Below, piece after piece: positions 1 through 8,122 of a stretch of DNA of 64,000 nt (the stretch's first letter is position 1; each line of letters opens with the position of its first letter). The notes beneath the pieces were generated by a model. That model was not told the DNA's origin. It worked only from the letters and a program-made list of their open reading frames with translations, and did no database searches. The translations under genes and the position numbers were made by a program. The DNA is taken from positions 1 through 64,000 of the forward strand of contig JBJXGZ010000155.1 in assembly GCA_046160625.1 (NCBI GenBank). Direction: 5' to 3'. The stretch is from M3007 sp046160625. Lineage in GTDB: Bacteria; Bacteroidota; Bacteroidia; Chitinophagales; Saprospiraceae.

Positions 1-43
1 CATGAACCAAACGTTTACCTAAAAATTCAAAAATAACTTAACC

Positions 44-643
44 ATGTTTTCAAAAATCTCTTTTCTCCAATGCATGATGCTGATGGGCATCGTCCTTCTT
101 TCAAGCTGTAAAAAAGACAGCAAAGACCCCGATAATGTATCAGACGCGGAGTACTATTTCTATGGAAATCTCGATGGACAAACCAATCTATTAGAAATAG
201 ATGCGACGGGGGATTATCAAATGTCTAACTCCATAGATGCCAGCATTGGAGTTCCCTTTTGCACTTATTCTTATGGATGTGGCATTGGGGCATTCGATCC
301 AATTGATGCTCCTTACTATGAAGTCTATTTCCCGAATTTATTCGATGGCGATTGCGCTGACGTGGATCAAGCCTTTTCAGGGCTTTTCCATACCGGTGCC
401 TATTCATTTGGCGACCTTACAGGCCAGGTGCTTGTGCGGCATTGGGATGGGACACAACTCTGGACCTCTGATGCAAGCGGGCAGGTAAATGCTTCTTTTG
501 AAGTGACTGCTTCCGAGCGCCAGGAGACCCCGTTTGGTATCTATCAAAAAGTGAGCGGTAAGGCGAGTTGCACGCTTTTCAATGGCGGTGCCAGCAAGAA
601 ATTGGAGGATATTAAATTTGTAATGTCATTCAGCAAGGATTAA
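44..643 (+). CDS. Hypothetical lipoprotein
   Basis: Predicted 199-residue lipoprotein of unknown function. The N-terminus has a basic start, a hydrophobic stretch (about residues 10-20) and a lipobox LLSSC followed by KKDSKD, so the mature protein should be lipid-anchored at Cys22. The rest is soluble, with several Cys residues and many aromatic residues. I do not recognise the family. The ATG at 44 puts the signal peptide right at the start, which supports it. It is followed by a 15-bp perfect hairpin and then a terminator, so it looks like the last gene of its unit; upstream sequence lies outside the window. Confidence 0.75.
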   Translation: MFSKISFLQCMMLMGIVLLSSCKKDSKDPDNVSDAEYYFYGNLDGQTNLLEIDATGDYQMSNSIDASIGVPFCTYSYGCGIGAFDPIDAPYYEVYFPNLFDGDCADVDQAFSGLFHTGAYSFGDLTGQVLVRHWDGTQLWTSDASGQVNASFEVTASERQETPFGIYQKVSGKASCTLFNGGASKKLEDIKFVMSFSKD

Positions 644-648
644 GCGCC

Positions 649-681
649 ACGTTTACTAAACCTCCAAGGTTTAGTAAACGT
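649..681. repeat. Perfect 15-bp hairpin
   Basis: Arms 649-663 and 667-681 are perfect inverted copies with a 3-nt loop. The arm contains the word tttactaaacct. There is no T-run after it, and a separate terminator follows at once, so it looks like a small intergenic palindrome. A hairpin of the same geometry (15-bp arms, 3-nt loop) but different sequence sits at 56944-56976. Confidence 0.8.
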
Positions 682-692
682 ATCCCTTCCCC

Positions 693-727
693 AGCCCTTC
701 ACGATTAATTCGGGAAGGGCTTTTTTT
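693..727 (+). terminator. Rho-independent terminator
   Basis: Stem agcccttc (693-700) pairs with gaagggct (714-721) and is followed by a run of seven T. It lies 50 bases after the stop of the lipoprotein gene at 44-643 on the same strand and is the natural end of that transcript. Confidence 0.8.
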
Positions 728-770
728 GTAAACATTTCCCAAAAGCCACGCCTGTACCTGCGGATGGCCT

Positions 771-778
771 TACTTTTG
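771..778 (+). promoter_or_regulatory. Bacteroidota-type -7 element
   Basis: TACTTTTG matches the Bacteroidota sigma-A -7 consensus TAnnTTTG and lies 28 bases before the ATG at 806. I see no good -33 TTTG at the usual spacing, so only the -7 box is supported. It argues that translation starts at 806 and not at the upstream ATG at 764, which would precede the transcription start. Confidence 0.45.
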
Positions 779-805
779 CCCCTCTTTTCCAAAACAATTA
801 CACCG

Positions 806-2260
806 ATGGTGATTTTGAACCGTTCCGCCTTTTTTCTTCTTATTTCTGTTTTCTCCAGCATAGCTTTGCCAAAGGCCGATGCCCAAGCAACGATAACATT
901 CCAACCCGCAGCACCTGCCATTGATTCTACCCAAATCGAAGCCTATTTGGAAGGAATCCCTGCAGGCATGGCCAAACTCGTGGGCGTTTGGGGCGATCAA
1001 AATTTCATTGTTGATTCGGCTGCCGTGGATGCCTCCGGTCATCTTGTGTTGCGCCGAAAGAAACTTCTTGCTCCCGGATTCTACACTTTTTTGCTCCCCG
1101 GAATGAAGCAACTTTCCTTCCTGGTTGACAAAGACCAGCGCATGACCATGCGCGCCAAAGCCTCCGATTTTATGGGCACGATGCAGGTGGAGGGCTCCAT
1201 CAATACCGACCTTTTTTACCAGACCATTCGATTTCAGGCCAAGCAAGAACCAGAGCTGGCTCAGACGACTGGAGCGATGAACAAGTCAGCCGCCAATTCA
1301 GCAGAATTCCTGCAAGCCAAATCTCGGCAGCTGCAAATCCTGGAAGAACGCAAGGCATATCTGGACGGTATTTTCAAACAGTATCCGGATGCTTTTTTTA
1401 CCAAATTCAAAATCGCCGGGCAGAACCCTGATTTCAAAGAATTCAAAAAAACCAATGGCGACATGGACACCATGCGTCAACTCATTTATTACCGCGATCA
1501 CTTCTGGGACGGCGTGGATTTTAATGACAACCGCTTGCTTAATACCCCGGTCATAGCCAATAAACTCAAGCGCTATATCAAGGAATTGACCCCACAAAAC
1601 CCGGATTCACTCATCAAAGTATCCGATGCACTGATCCGTCGGGTGATTACCCATCCTCAATATTTCAAGTATTTTACCAACTGGATCGCACTGCAATACG
1701 AAAACACAAAGACGACCGTGATGGATGGGGAGGCAGTGTACGTGCACATCATCAAAAACTTTTTTACAGACGAACTGGCCTTTTGGGATAAGCCAGAAAA
1801 CCTAAAGGGTTTGCGCAAGCACGTTTGGGAAATGGAAGCCAGCCTGTTAGGCCGAAAAGGCCCTGATGTGAAGGCAAGGGACATCAACGGAGAATTAAAG
1901 AGCATCTATGAAATCACTGCGCCAATTATCGTGGTCTTTATGTACAGCCCGGATTGCGAACACTGCCAAAAGGAAGCAGCTGAAGTGGAGGTGATTTATA
2001 GAAAATGGAAATCGCGCGGTGTAGAAATTTACGGCATTGCTGTAAGCACCACGGATGAGGAATGGAAAAAATTCGCACAGGAAAAGGGTTTCACTTTCAC
2101 CAACGTATTCGACCCAACCAATGTGGCGATCTATGCCAAATATTTTGTGGACATCACCCCTGAAATTTACGTCCTGAACAAAGACCGCATCATTGTCGGT
2201 AAAAACCTGCACCCCAACCAGTTAGAAACGATTTTTGAAAGGGAATTGAAGAAGCGGTAA
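806..2260 (+). CDS. Secreted thioredoxin-fold protein (TlpA/AhpC-TSA-like C-terminal domain)
   Basis: About 484 residues. A signal peptide (residues 1-25, ending near KADAQA) sends it to the periplasm. The first 340 residues carry a DUF4369-like beta region and a helical DUF5106-like region, as in many Bacteroidota redox proteins. The last 140 residues are a thioredoxin fold with the active site CEHC (Cys384, Cys387) and the cis-Pro motif DITPEIYV. It probably reduces or shuffles disulfides in exported proteins; the substrate is unknown. The ATG at 764 is in frame, but it lies before the -7 box and would bury the signal peptide, so 806 is preferred. It converges on the DUF547 gene across a 40-bp palindrome. 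Confidence 0.8.
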   Translation: MVILNRSAFFLLISVFSSIALPKADAQATITFQPAAPAIDSTQIEAYLEGIPAGMAKLVGVWGDQNFIVDSAAVDASGHLVLRRKKLLAPGFYTFLLPGMKQLSFLVDKDQRMTMRAKASDFMGTMQVEGSINTDLFYQTIRFQAKQEPELAQTTGAMNKSAANSAEFLQAKSRQLQILEERKAYLDGIFKQYPDAFFTKFKIAGQNPDFKEFKKTNGDMDTMRQLIYYRDHFWDGVDFNDNRLLNTPVIANKLKRYIKELTPQNPDSLIKVSDALIRRVITHPQYFKYFTNWIALQYENTKTTVMDGEAVYVHIIKNFFTDELAFWDKPENLKGLRKHVWEMEASLLGRKGPDVKARDINGELKSIYEITAPIIVVFMYSPDCEHCQKEAAEVEVIYRKWKSRGVEIYGIAVSTTDEEWKKFAQEKGFTFTNVFDPTNVAIYAKYFVDITPEIYVLNKDRIIVGKNLHPNQLETIFERELKKR

Positions 2261-2271
2261 CGCGGATTTGA

Positions 2272-2375
2272 TGCAACGCGGATTACGCGGATGGAGCTGA
2301 TTTGCGCGGATGTTAAGAGTCTTTCCTATCAAAATATCCGTGTAAATCAGCTCCATCCGCGAAATCCGCGTTGCA
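2272..2375. repeat. 40-bp-arm palindrome between convergent genes (gcggatt family)
   Basis: Arms 2272-2311 and 2336-2375 are inverted copies with about three mismatches and a 24-nt loop. They are built of the repeated word gcggat. The right arm ends exactly where the stop codon of the minus-strand DUF547 gene begins. It could terminate both convergent transcripts. The same word and order (ccgcgaaatccgcgtt) recur in the palindrome at 14039-14115. Confidence 0.85.
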
Positions 2376-3158
2376 TTACTCATTCAAATCCCAGTTGTAT
2401 TCGTTGAAAACCACTGCGGCGGTATTATTTAATTTTATTTCCGAATACTGATTCAGGAATTTCTTCAGGTCGCCAAAGTCTGCACCATACCAATCGAATA
2501 TTTTGGATACTTGGGCACGACCGGCCGAAAGGGAGTTGTATTTTGAGTTGTTTACAAATTCTCGGGTGCGGGCTTCCAGTGCATCTTCCAGATTTTCAGC
2601 AGTATAGGCACGATTCCATAGCGGAGGACAACTTTTGGCTGCGCAATTGATCGCAAAGTGAATGCGAGCATCTTTGAACTGGGGTCGCAGGATGTCGTTC
2701 TCGATATTATTCAAGCTGTATTTTTTGTCGCCGATTTTGATGCGGCGCACATCCCATGTTTTGCCTCCGTCGAAGTTAAGGATGCTTTTGGTGGGGTAGT
2801 TGTCCACGATGAGTTTGAGCGTGAAGGCGTTGTAGGCGTTTATCCAGTAAGCCATTTTTTCTTCTTTTGCCCAAGTCTCCTGCACAGAATTGGCCGAAAG
2901 CGTTTGGCAATAGGCATCAAGGGCGGCTTTGTCGGCCTTTAAACCTTTGTAGTTCACTTTTCCCGCATCACTGACGTGTTTTTGGAGGAGGGAATCAAAG
3001 GGGAGGTGATTGGTGATTGGTAGATTGGTAGATTGTTTACCCGCCATAGCCTTGGCAAAGGAGGGTGGATTAATTGGTTGCTGCCTCCCTTCACCTTGGG
3101 AGGGTAAACTGGTTTGGAGTAAAAAAAGGAGTATGGAGGCGAAAGAGATGTTGAGCAT
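2376..3158 (-). CDS. DUF547 domain-containing exported protein
   Basis: 260 residues. A short hydrophobic N-terminus (residues 1-18) looks like a signal peptide. The DUF547 domain spans about residues 55-260 and shows the usual blocks KMAYWINAYNAFTLK, DILRPQF, ARIHFAINCAAKSCPPL and a C-terminal LKYNWDLN-like end (here EYNWDLNE). The HFAINCAAKSCPPL block carries the conserved Cys pair. The family's biochemical role is not settled. Residues about 15-52 are unusual: they are the translation of two dispersed repeats (nt 3003-3115) read through in frame, giving a low-complexity linker between signal peptide and domain. Confidence 0.85.
   Translation of the reverse strand: MLNISFASILLFLLQTSLPSQGEGRQQPINPPSFAKAMAGKQSTNLPITNHLPFDSLLQKHVSDAGKVNYKGLKADKAALDAYCQTLSANSVQETWAKEEKMAYWINAYNAFTLKLIVDNYPTKSILNFDGGKTWDVRRIKIGDKKYSLNNIENDILRPQFKDARIHFAINCAAKSCPPLWNRAYTAENLEDALEARTREFVNNSKYNSLSAGRAQVSKIFDWYGADFGDLKKFLNQYSEIKLNNTAAVVFNEYNWDLNE
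3003..3115. repeat. Dispersed GC-rich repeats inside the DUF547 gene
   Basis: The stretch contains tttacccgccatagcc, the reverse of the ggcgggtaaacaatc repeat seen twice at 8763-8854, with the same caatcac-like tail. Next to it lies cctcccttcaccttgggagg, an imperfect palindrome of the type seen inside the glycosyltransferase at 29669-29765. Both lie in frame within the coding region. Confidence 0.7.
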
Positions 3159-3368
3159 AGGTTGTTTTATTGCTTTAAACTATACGTCAAAACGCTACGC
3201 TAAGGTTTTCGTTGCAACAATTTCTGCTCGAAAAGCGAAATTGTTGCGACGCGGACATGGGTTGGGCTAGCTTTGCTAAATTTGCACCAAAATTTGCGAT
3301 CATTCACGTCAAAGGTTTAATGAGCGCGAGCTGCTCTCACGCTCTCATCACCTCTCACTCTCTCACAA

Positions 3369-4274
3369 GTGTCCGTAAAAGTCACCAATCTCACCAAAAT
3401 ATACGGTCTACAACGTGCCGTAGACAGCATCACCTTCGAGGCTCGGCGCGGCGAAGTGCTCGGTTTTCTAGGCCCAAACGGTGCCGGGAAAACGACCACT
3501 ATGAAAATCATCACAGGCTATCTTCCTCAAAATGAAGGGCTTGTGGAAGTTTGTGGCTTTGATGTTGGAGTCAAGCCTATGGAAGCTCGAGCCCGTGTGG
3601 GTTATCTGCCCGAACACAATCCTCTCTACCGGGAAATGTACGTTCGGGAATACCTCGCTTTTACCGCCGGACTTCACCAGGTAAAAAATGTGTCCAAACA
3701 AGTGGACAAGATGGTGGAACGCACCGGTCTTGGGAGCCATCGCCACAAACTAATAAGCGAACTTTCCAAAGGCTACCGCCAGCGCGTCGGGCTTGCACAA
3801 GCCATGCTCCACGATCCCGAAGTGCTGATTTTGGACGAACCCACCAGCGGTCTCGACCCCAACCAAATCATAGAAATCCGCCAACTCATCAAAGACCTTG
3901 GCAAGGAAAAGACCGTCATTCTAAGCACCCACATCCTTGGCGAAGTGGAAGCCGTGTGTGACCGCGCTATCATCATCAACAAAGGAAAATTGGTGGCGGA
4001 TGCACCTATTTCGGAACTGAAACAGCAGTTTGCAGGGCAGTCCGTAGTCACTGCAGAATTCGCCGAAAGCGCCGATAAAAACCTGCTGGCAAAAATCAAA
4101 AACGTCCACACCGTAAAAAGCCTCGGCAAAAACCAATGGCAGTTTTTTGCTGCTTCCGGTCAGGATATTCGCGCAGATGTTTTCTCCTTCGCTATAGCCA
4201 ACCAACTGACACTGTTGGAATTGCACAAAGCAGAGCACTCGGTAGAAGACGTTTTTCAACAATTGACGAAGTGA
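3369..4274 (+). CDS. gldA: Gliding-motility ABC transporter ATP-binding protein GldA
   Basis: 301 residues, the normal length of GldA. ATPase features: Walker A GPNGAGKT (35-42), signature LSKGYRQR (132-139), Walker B and D-loop VLILDEPTSGLDP (152-164), and an H-loop His in LSTHILGEVE. It should power an ABC-2 export complex with GldF and GldG, which is needed for gliding in several Bacteroidota. The start is GTG at 3369; the reading frame begins SVKVTNLTKIYG, the expected GldA N-terminus. GldF follows after a two-gene insertion (DUF433/DUF5615). No separate gldG is visible. Confidence 0.9.
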   Translation: MSVKVTNLTKIYGLQRAVDSITFEARRGEVLGFLGPNGAGKTTTMKIITGYLPQNEGLVEVCGFDVGVKPMEARARVGYLPEHNPLYREMYVREYLAFTAGLHQVKNVSKQVDKMVERTGLGSHRHKLISELSKGYRQRVGLAQAMLHDPEVLILDEPTSGLDPNQIIEIRQLIKDLGKEKTVILSTHILGEVEAVCDRAIIINKGKLVADAPISELKQQFAGQSVVTAEFAESADKNLLAKIKNVHTVKSLGKNQWQFFAASGQDIRADVFSFAIANQLTLLELHKAEHSVEDVFQQLTK

Positions 4275-4294
4275 AACGCAATCTCGTAACTTTG
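4263..4294 (+). promoter_or_regulatory. Candidate promoter for the DUF433/DUF5615 pair
   Basis: TTG at 4263-4265 and TAACTTTG at 4287-4294, spaced by 21 bases, fit the Bacteroidota -33/-7 pattern. The box overlaps the end of gldA and sits 17 bases before the ATG at 4311, so the small pair may be transcribed independently of gldA. Confidence 0.5.
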
Positions 4295-4310
4295 CAAAAA
4301 TTAATTACGG

Positions 4311-4553
4311 ATGAATCCTTCCTTACTTAGTCGCATTACCGTCAACCCGAACGTATGTTTTGGAAAGCCCACTATACGTAATATGCGGTATCCTGTCGAA
4401 ATTATGCTCGATTTGCTCTCTGCGGGCATGACGATTGAGGAACTTTTAGAAGACTATCCCGACTTGGAGCGTGAAGATATTTTGGCGTGCCTTGAGTTCG
4501 CTTCTCGTATGGTACAAGTGAAAAGCGTTCACAAAGTGCTATTGGCAACATGA
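4311..4553 (+). CDS. DUF433 protein, probable antitoxin
   Basis: 80 residues. It matches the short DUF433 family: an N-terminal strand (SRITVNPNVCFGKPTIRNMRYPV) followed by a helix-turn-helix-like part (MLDLLSAGMTIEELLEDYPDLEREDILACLEFA). DUF433 proteins are usually paired with a PIN-like DUF5615 protein and are predicted to act as antitoxin and repressor, as in VapBC-type modules. Its last codons overlap the start of the DUF5615 gene (ATGA at 4550), which shows translational coupling. The pair lies between gldA and gldF. Confidence 0.85.
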   Translation: MNPSLLSRITVNPNVCFGKPTIRNMRYPVEIMLDLLSAGMTIEELLEDYPDLEREDILACLEFASRMVQVKSVHKVLLAT

Positions 4554-4903
4554 AATTTATAGTAGATGCGCACTTGCCGTTATCATTGAAAAAATGGCTG
4601 AATGAGCGAGGCCATGATGCGGTTCATACGCGCGATTTGCCACGCCAAAACCTTTCTGATGATGTTGAGGTAATTGAGTTAGCAGTTCAAGAAGGTCGGA
4701 CTGTAATATCTAAAGACAGCGATTTTTTTGATTATTTTGTGCTGAAAGGGATTCCTCCAAAATTATTGATGCTCACCACGGGCAACATTGTAAACAAAGA
4801 CCTATTGACACTTTTTCAACTAAATTTTGATAATTTAGAAACCTTATTGCAGCAGCATTCCGTCGTTGAAATGAGCAATACAGATATCCTAGTGCATTTT
4901 TGA
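4550..4903 (+). CDS. DUF5615 PIN-like protein, probable toxin
   Basis: 117 residues, typical for the family. The N-terminus MKFIVDAHLPLSL carries the conserved Asp of PIN-like domains; further acidic positions are in HTRDL, the DDVEVIE block and SKDSDFFD, the usual PIN order. It is therefore a likely nuclease toxin held in check by the DUF433 partner just upstream, with which it overlaps by 4 bases. Toxic activity is inferred from the family arrangement and has not been shown for most DUF5615 proteins. The stop codon overlaps the leader of gldF, so the module is tightly packed in the gld locus. Confidence 0.85.
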   Translation: MKFIVDAHLPLSLKKWLNERGHDAVHTRDLPRQNLSDDVEVIELAVQEGRTVISKDSDFFDYFVLKGIPPKLLMLTTGNIVNKDLLTLFQLNFDNLETLLQQHSVVEMSNTDILVHF

Positions 4904-4908
4904 CCATC

Positions 4909-5640
4909 ATGCTCCCTATATTCAGAAAAGAAATCAATACCTTTTTTTCCTCGCTCATCGGCTACATCGTCATTGGCGTGTTCCTCGTGCTTATGGGTTT
5001 ATTGCTATGGGTGTTTCCGGAATTCAGCATCCTGGACGGTGCTTATGCCAACCTGGACACGCTTTTCGCCATCGCGCCTATGGTGTTTATGTTCTTGATT
5101 CCAGCCGTCACCATGCGAACATTTGCCGAAGAAAAACAAACTGGCACCATCGAGTTGCTCGCGACACGGCCCATAACTGATTGGCAGATCGTTGGCGGAA
5201 AATTCCTGGCCTGCTTCACCCTTGTTGCCTTTGCGCTGCTCCCCACGGCACTTTACTACGTGTCCGTGTACCAATTGGGTGCGCCTCCTGGAAACCTCGA
5301 TTCAGGCGGCATTTTAGGTTCTTATATTGGGTTATTGTTTTTGGCAGGAGCCTTTGCCGCTATTGGCGTTTTTGCCAGTTCGCTCACCAACAATCAAATT
5401 GTGGCTTTTGTGCTCGCCACCTTCCTTTGTTTTTTCAGTTACCTGGCCTTCGATTACCTCAGCCGACTGCCCATTTTCTTTGGCAAAACCGACGACATCG
5501 TCCAGTCCGTAGGCATCGCCTATCACTACGATTCCATGAGCCGCGGTGTGCTCGACACCCGCGACCTGATCTATTTCCTGTCCATTATTTCGCTGTTTTT
5601 GGCCGCCACGGTACTGTCTTTGGGGCGCCGCAGATGGTGA
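4909..5640 (+). CDS. gldF: Gliding-motility ABC transporter permease GldF
   Basis: About 243 residues, the family length, with six predicted membrane helices. The start reads MLPIFRKEINTFFSSLIGY and the first loop contains the MRTFAEEKQTGTIELLATRP block typical of ABC-2 permeases of this type. It should form the membrane part of the GldA-GldF-GldG complex. An in-frame TTG at 4900 overlaps the upstream stop, but the ATG at 4909 fits the family start. The expected partner gldG does not follow; the next gene runs the other way. This call is firm for the permease class and good for GldF. Confidence 0.87.
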   Translation: MLPIFRKEINTFFSSLIGYIVIGVFLVLMGLLLWVFPEFSILDGAYANLDTLFAIAPMVFMFLIPAVTMRTFAEEKQTGTIELLATRPITDWQIVGGKFLACFTLVAFALLPTALYYVSVYQLGAPPGNLDSGGILGSYIGLLFLAGAFAAIGVFASSLTNNQIVAFVLATFLCFFSYLAFDYLSRLPIFFGKTDDIVQSVGIAYHYDSMSRGVLDTRDLIYFLSIISLFLAATVLSLGRRRW

Positions 5641-5651
5641 TTCAATCCTTG

Positions 5652-6152
5652 TTAAATCTTCTCGCTCAGCATTTTTTCGATATATGATGGCTTTAGGTTC
5701 ACGCCCATAATGACTCCATCTGCACTGAGCAAAAAAGTGGCCGGGATGGATTTTATGTTGAATTGCTGCGCCCTTTCGCCATTTAACTCGGCTGATTCCA
5801 TGCTGTGGTATTTCCACACAAGACTGTCCTGTTTAATGGCTCGTTGCCAGGCTTGCGGGTTTTGTTCCATGCCGATGCTGAAAATCTCGAAACCCCGGTC
5901 GTGATACTTTTGATAGATTGCCACCAATTCAGGGTTTTCCTTGCGGCAAGGGCCACACCAACTCCCCCAGAACTGGAGCAATACATATTTTCCTTTCAAA
6001 TCTGAGAGTTTCGCGCGTTCACCCGTTAAAAGCCCCACTTCAAAATCAGGTACTTTTTCCCCTGCAACAAAGCGAGGCTGACGGTATTTGTAAAAGACAA
6101 AGGCTACTAAAGCGAGGAGGGCGATGAAGATGAGTGTGCGGGGGTTTTTCAT
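5652..6152 (-). CDS. TlpA-like thioredoxin-family protein
   Basis: 166 residues. One N-terminal membrane anchor (about residues 5-22) is followed by a periplasmic thioredoxin domain with GSWCGPC (Cys66, Cys69) and the cis-Pro motif IKSIPATFL. It probably acts as a membrane-anchored thiol reductase, for example in cytochrome c maturation or oxidative repair. The open frame extends upstream to 6329, but that part is a translation of the palindrome at 6217-6368, so the ATG at 6152 is chosen. It converges with gldF, 11 bases apart. Confidence 0.85.
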   Translation of the reverse strand: MKNPRTLIFIALLALVAFVFYKYRQPRFVAGEKVPDFEVGLLTGERAKLSDLKGKYVLLQFWGSWCGPCRKENPELVAIYQKYHDRGFEIFSIGMEQNPQAWQRAIKQDSLVWKYHSMESAELNGERAQQFNIKSIPATFLLSADGVIMGVNLKPSYIEKMLSEKI

Positions 6153-6216
6153 AATACTTGAACTGGGTGTAACTAAAAACAGGAGTTCTCCCAAATCTTT
6201 GAGCTTTCTGTAATTT

Positions 6217-6368
6217 GGTCTGAATGACGATTGACGATTACATGAGTGTTGATTTTTGATGTAATGGAAGATTGATAATGGTCGATGTGTGCCGCCATCG
6301 TCAAATACTACATCGTCCATCTCAATCAAAAATCAACACTCATGTAATCGTCAATCGTCATTCAGACC
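6217..6368. repeat. Two-copy palindromic element, copy 1
   Basis: Arms 6217-6260 and 6325-6368 are perfect 44-bp inverted copies around a 64-nt loop. A second copy lies at 9633-9773. The loops are related (shared gattgataatgg, cgatgt and atcgtcaa). The arms differ between copies at four positions of the 40 shared, and all four are matched by compensating changes on the other arm. It sits between two minus-strand genes (the TlpA-like and POT genes). There is no ORF of interest in it. Confidence 0.9.
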
Positions 6369-6400
6369 CAGATTTCTCAAAATTCGGCAGAACCAAATTT

Positions 6401-7978
6401 TTAATGGTCACTGACAATGTAGGAGCGCTCTTTTATGAATGGCGCCACGATCATAAACAAAAGCGCCGTGACAGCACAAATGCCGACAAACAACCAAAAG
6501 AAGCCCGCACCGTGAAACTGTGCAAAGAATCCACCGCTTTTGATGTTGTTCTGGATCACTGAAACGATCACGTTGCCAACTGTTACGCTCAACAGGTAAC
6601 AGGCCATAATTGTTGATTTCATGGACGGTGGCGACTGCGTGTAAGCGTATTCCAGACAGGTGATCGATATGAGTACTTCACCAGCAGTGAGGATTACAAA
6701 AGCGAATATCTGCCAGGAAATATTGGGCGTTTGGCCAGCGTCAATCCAACCCTGCGTGATGGCAACCACGACAAAGGAGAGTGCCGTAAGGACAAAGCCT
6801 GCCCCAATTTTCCGGAGCGGTGTCACCTTTAGACCCATTTTATTCAATGCCGGATAAAGGACAAATGAGAACAGGGGAATAAATGCAAGAATGAAGGCTG
6901 CATTCACAAAAGAAATCTGCTCAGCTTCCCATTTGATGCCCAACCAATTCAAATCCATTTTACTGGCTTGCACCACCCATTCAGATTGGCTTTGATCCCA
7001 TAATGCCCAGAACACGGGTACGAATGCAAATACCGACAATACCCGCCAAACTGCTTTGATACCTTGGACTGTTTCGTCACCGTATTCTTTGGCTGCCGCT
7101 GCAAAGCCCCCGTTGGTAACTGCGTAAAGGTTGATACCCACGAAATTGCCTGGCTTTGCGAACCACTGTTTTTTGAAAATAAAGGCCAATACGAGAATCA
7201 ACACCAGCCATGCACCCAATACTGGGCCAACCCCGGTGTGCTTGATTTTATCAAAATAGATGTAGCTTGCCAACAAGGCCAAGAATGCGGTAGCAAGAAT
7301 GACCATTCGATTGCTATCATATTTTGGCGGTGGGATACGGCGGTATTTGTTGCGGCCAAGCCAGAAGAAAAATACGGCTACGGCCATGGCAATAGCCGGA
7401 ACGCCAAAAGCAACCGCAGGACCGTAGTGCGTTTTCAGGTAAGGGATAAGTAAGATAGAAAGCACCGAGCCGGCGTTGATCGAGAAATAAAAAGCATCAA
7501 ATGCCTTGGAGATCAAATGCGAGTTGCTTGAGTCGAACTGATCGCCGACGTTGGCCGAAACACAAGGCTTGATGCCGCCTGCACCAATTGCAATAAGCAT
7601 AAGGGATGTGGTGAACATCACTTCGCTGTCTACCGAAAGCGCTACCATGATGCTGCCCGTCATATACACCATCGAGAGCCACAGGATGGTCTTGTATTTG
7701 CCCCAAAACCAGTCGGCAACCATGCCGCCAAAAATGGGAAGCAGATACACCATGGCTACAAAATCGTGGGTTTTGGCATTAGCAGTGGCCTCGGCTACCT
7801 GTACTACAGCCGGGTCAGTAGAACCAGAAGGATTGTAGAACTGTGCTACCATGAACGTGGTCAGAATGGCGCGGAGGCCATAGTAATTGAACCGTTCGGC
7901 TGCCTCGTTTCCGATGATATATGGAATGCTGGAGGGGAATTTCCCTTTGGGTTTAGTTGTGTCGGTGTTCTCTGCCAT
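6401..7978 (-). CDS. POT/PTR-family proton-coupled peptide transporter
   Basis: About 525 residues with 12-14 hydrophobic segments. Family signatures are clear: NEAAERFNYYGLRAIL near the N-terminus (the ExxERFxYYG motif of the first helix), GGMVADWFWGKYKTI (MFS loop motif) and AFYFSINAGSVLS (PTR2 signature). It imports di- or tripeptides with protons across the inner membrane. The frame is open upstream to 8059, but the ATG at 7978 (MAENTDTTKPKGKFP) fits the family and avoids the divergent promoter region of the next gene. Confidence 0.92.
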   Translation of the reverse strand: MAENTDTTKPKGKFPSSIPYIIGNEAAERFNYYGLRAILTTFMVAQFYNPSGSTDPAVVQVAEATANAKTHDFVAMVYLLPIFGGMVADWFWGKYKTILWLSMVYMTGSIMVALSVDSEVMFTTSLMLIAIGAGGIKPCVSANVGDQFDSSNSHLISKAFDAFYFSINAGSVLSILLIPYLKTHYGPAVAFGVPAIAMAVAVFFFWLGRNKYRRIPPPKYDSNRMVILATAFLALLASYIYFDKIKHTGVGPVLGAWLVLILVLAFIFKKQWFAKPGNFVGINLYAVTNGGFAAAAKEYGDETVQGIKAVWRVLSVFAFVPVFWALWDQSQSEWVVQASKMDLNWLGIKWEAEQISFVNAAFILAFIPLFSFVLYPALNKMGLKVTPLRKIGAGFVLTALSFVVVAITQGWIDAGQTPNISWQIFAFVILTAGEVLISITCLEYAYTQSPPSMKSTIMACYLLSVTVGNVIVSVIQNNIKSGGFFAQFHGAGFFWLFVGICAVTALLFMIVAPFIKERSYIVSDH

Positions 7979-8122
7979 AAGTTTAGTGCGTAGGTGAAAA
8001 GTGTTTATTGCATTCGATTGAACAGGGCAAATGTGCGAAATTTTTTCTCCTGCAAGCATTTTCCCTTTTTTAGCAATAAAAAAACTTCGTTTTTCAGACC
8101 TTTGGCGACCAAACGCTTTCTA

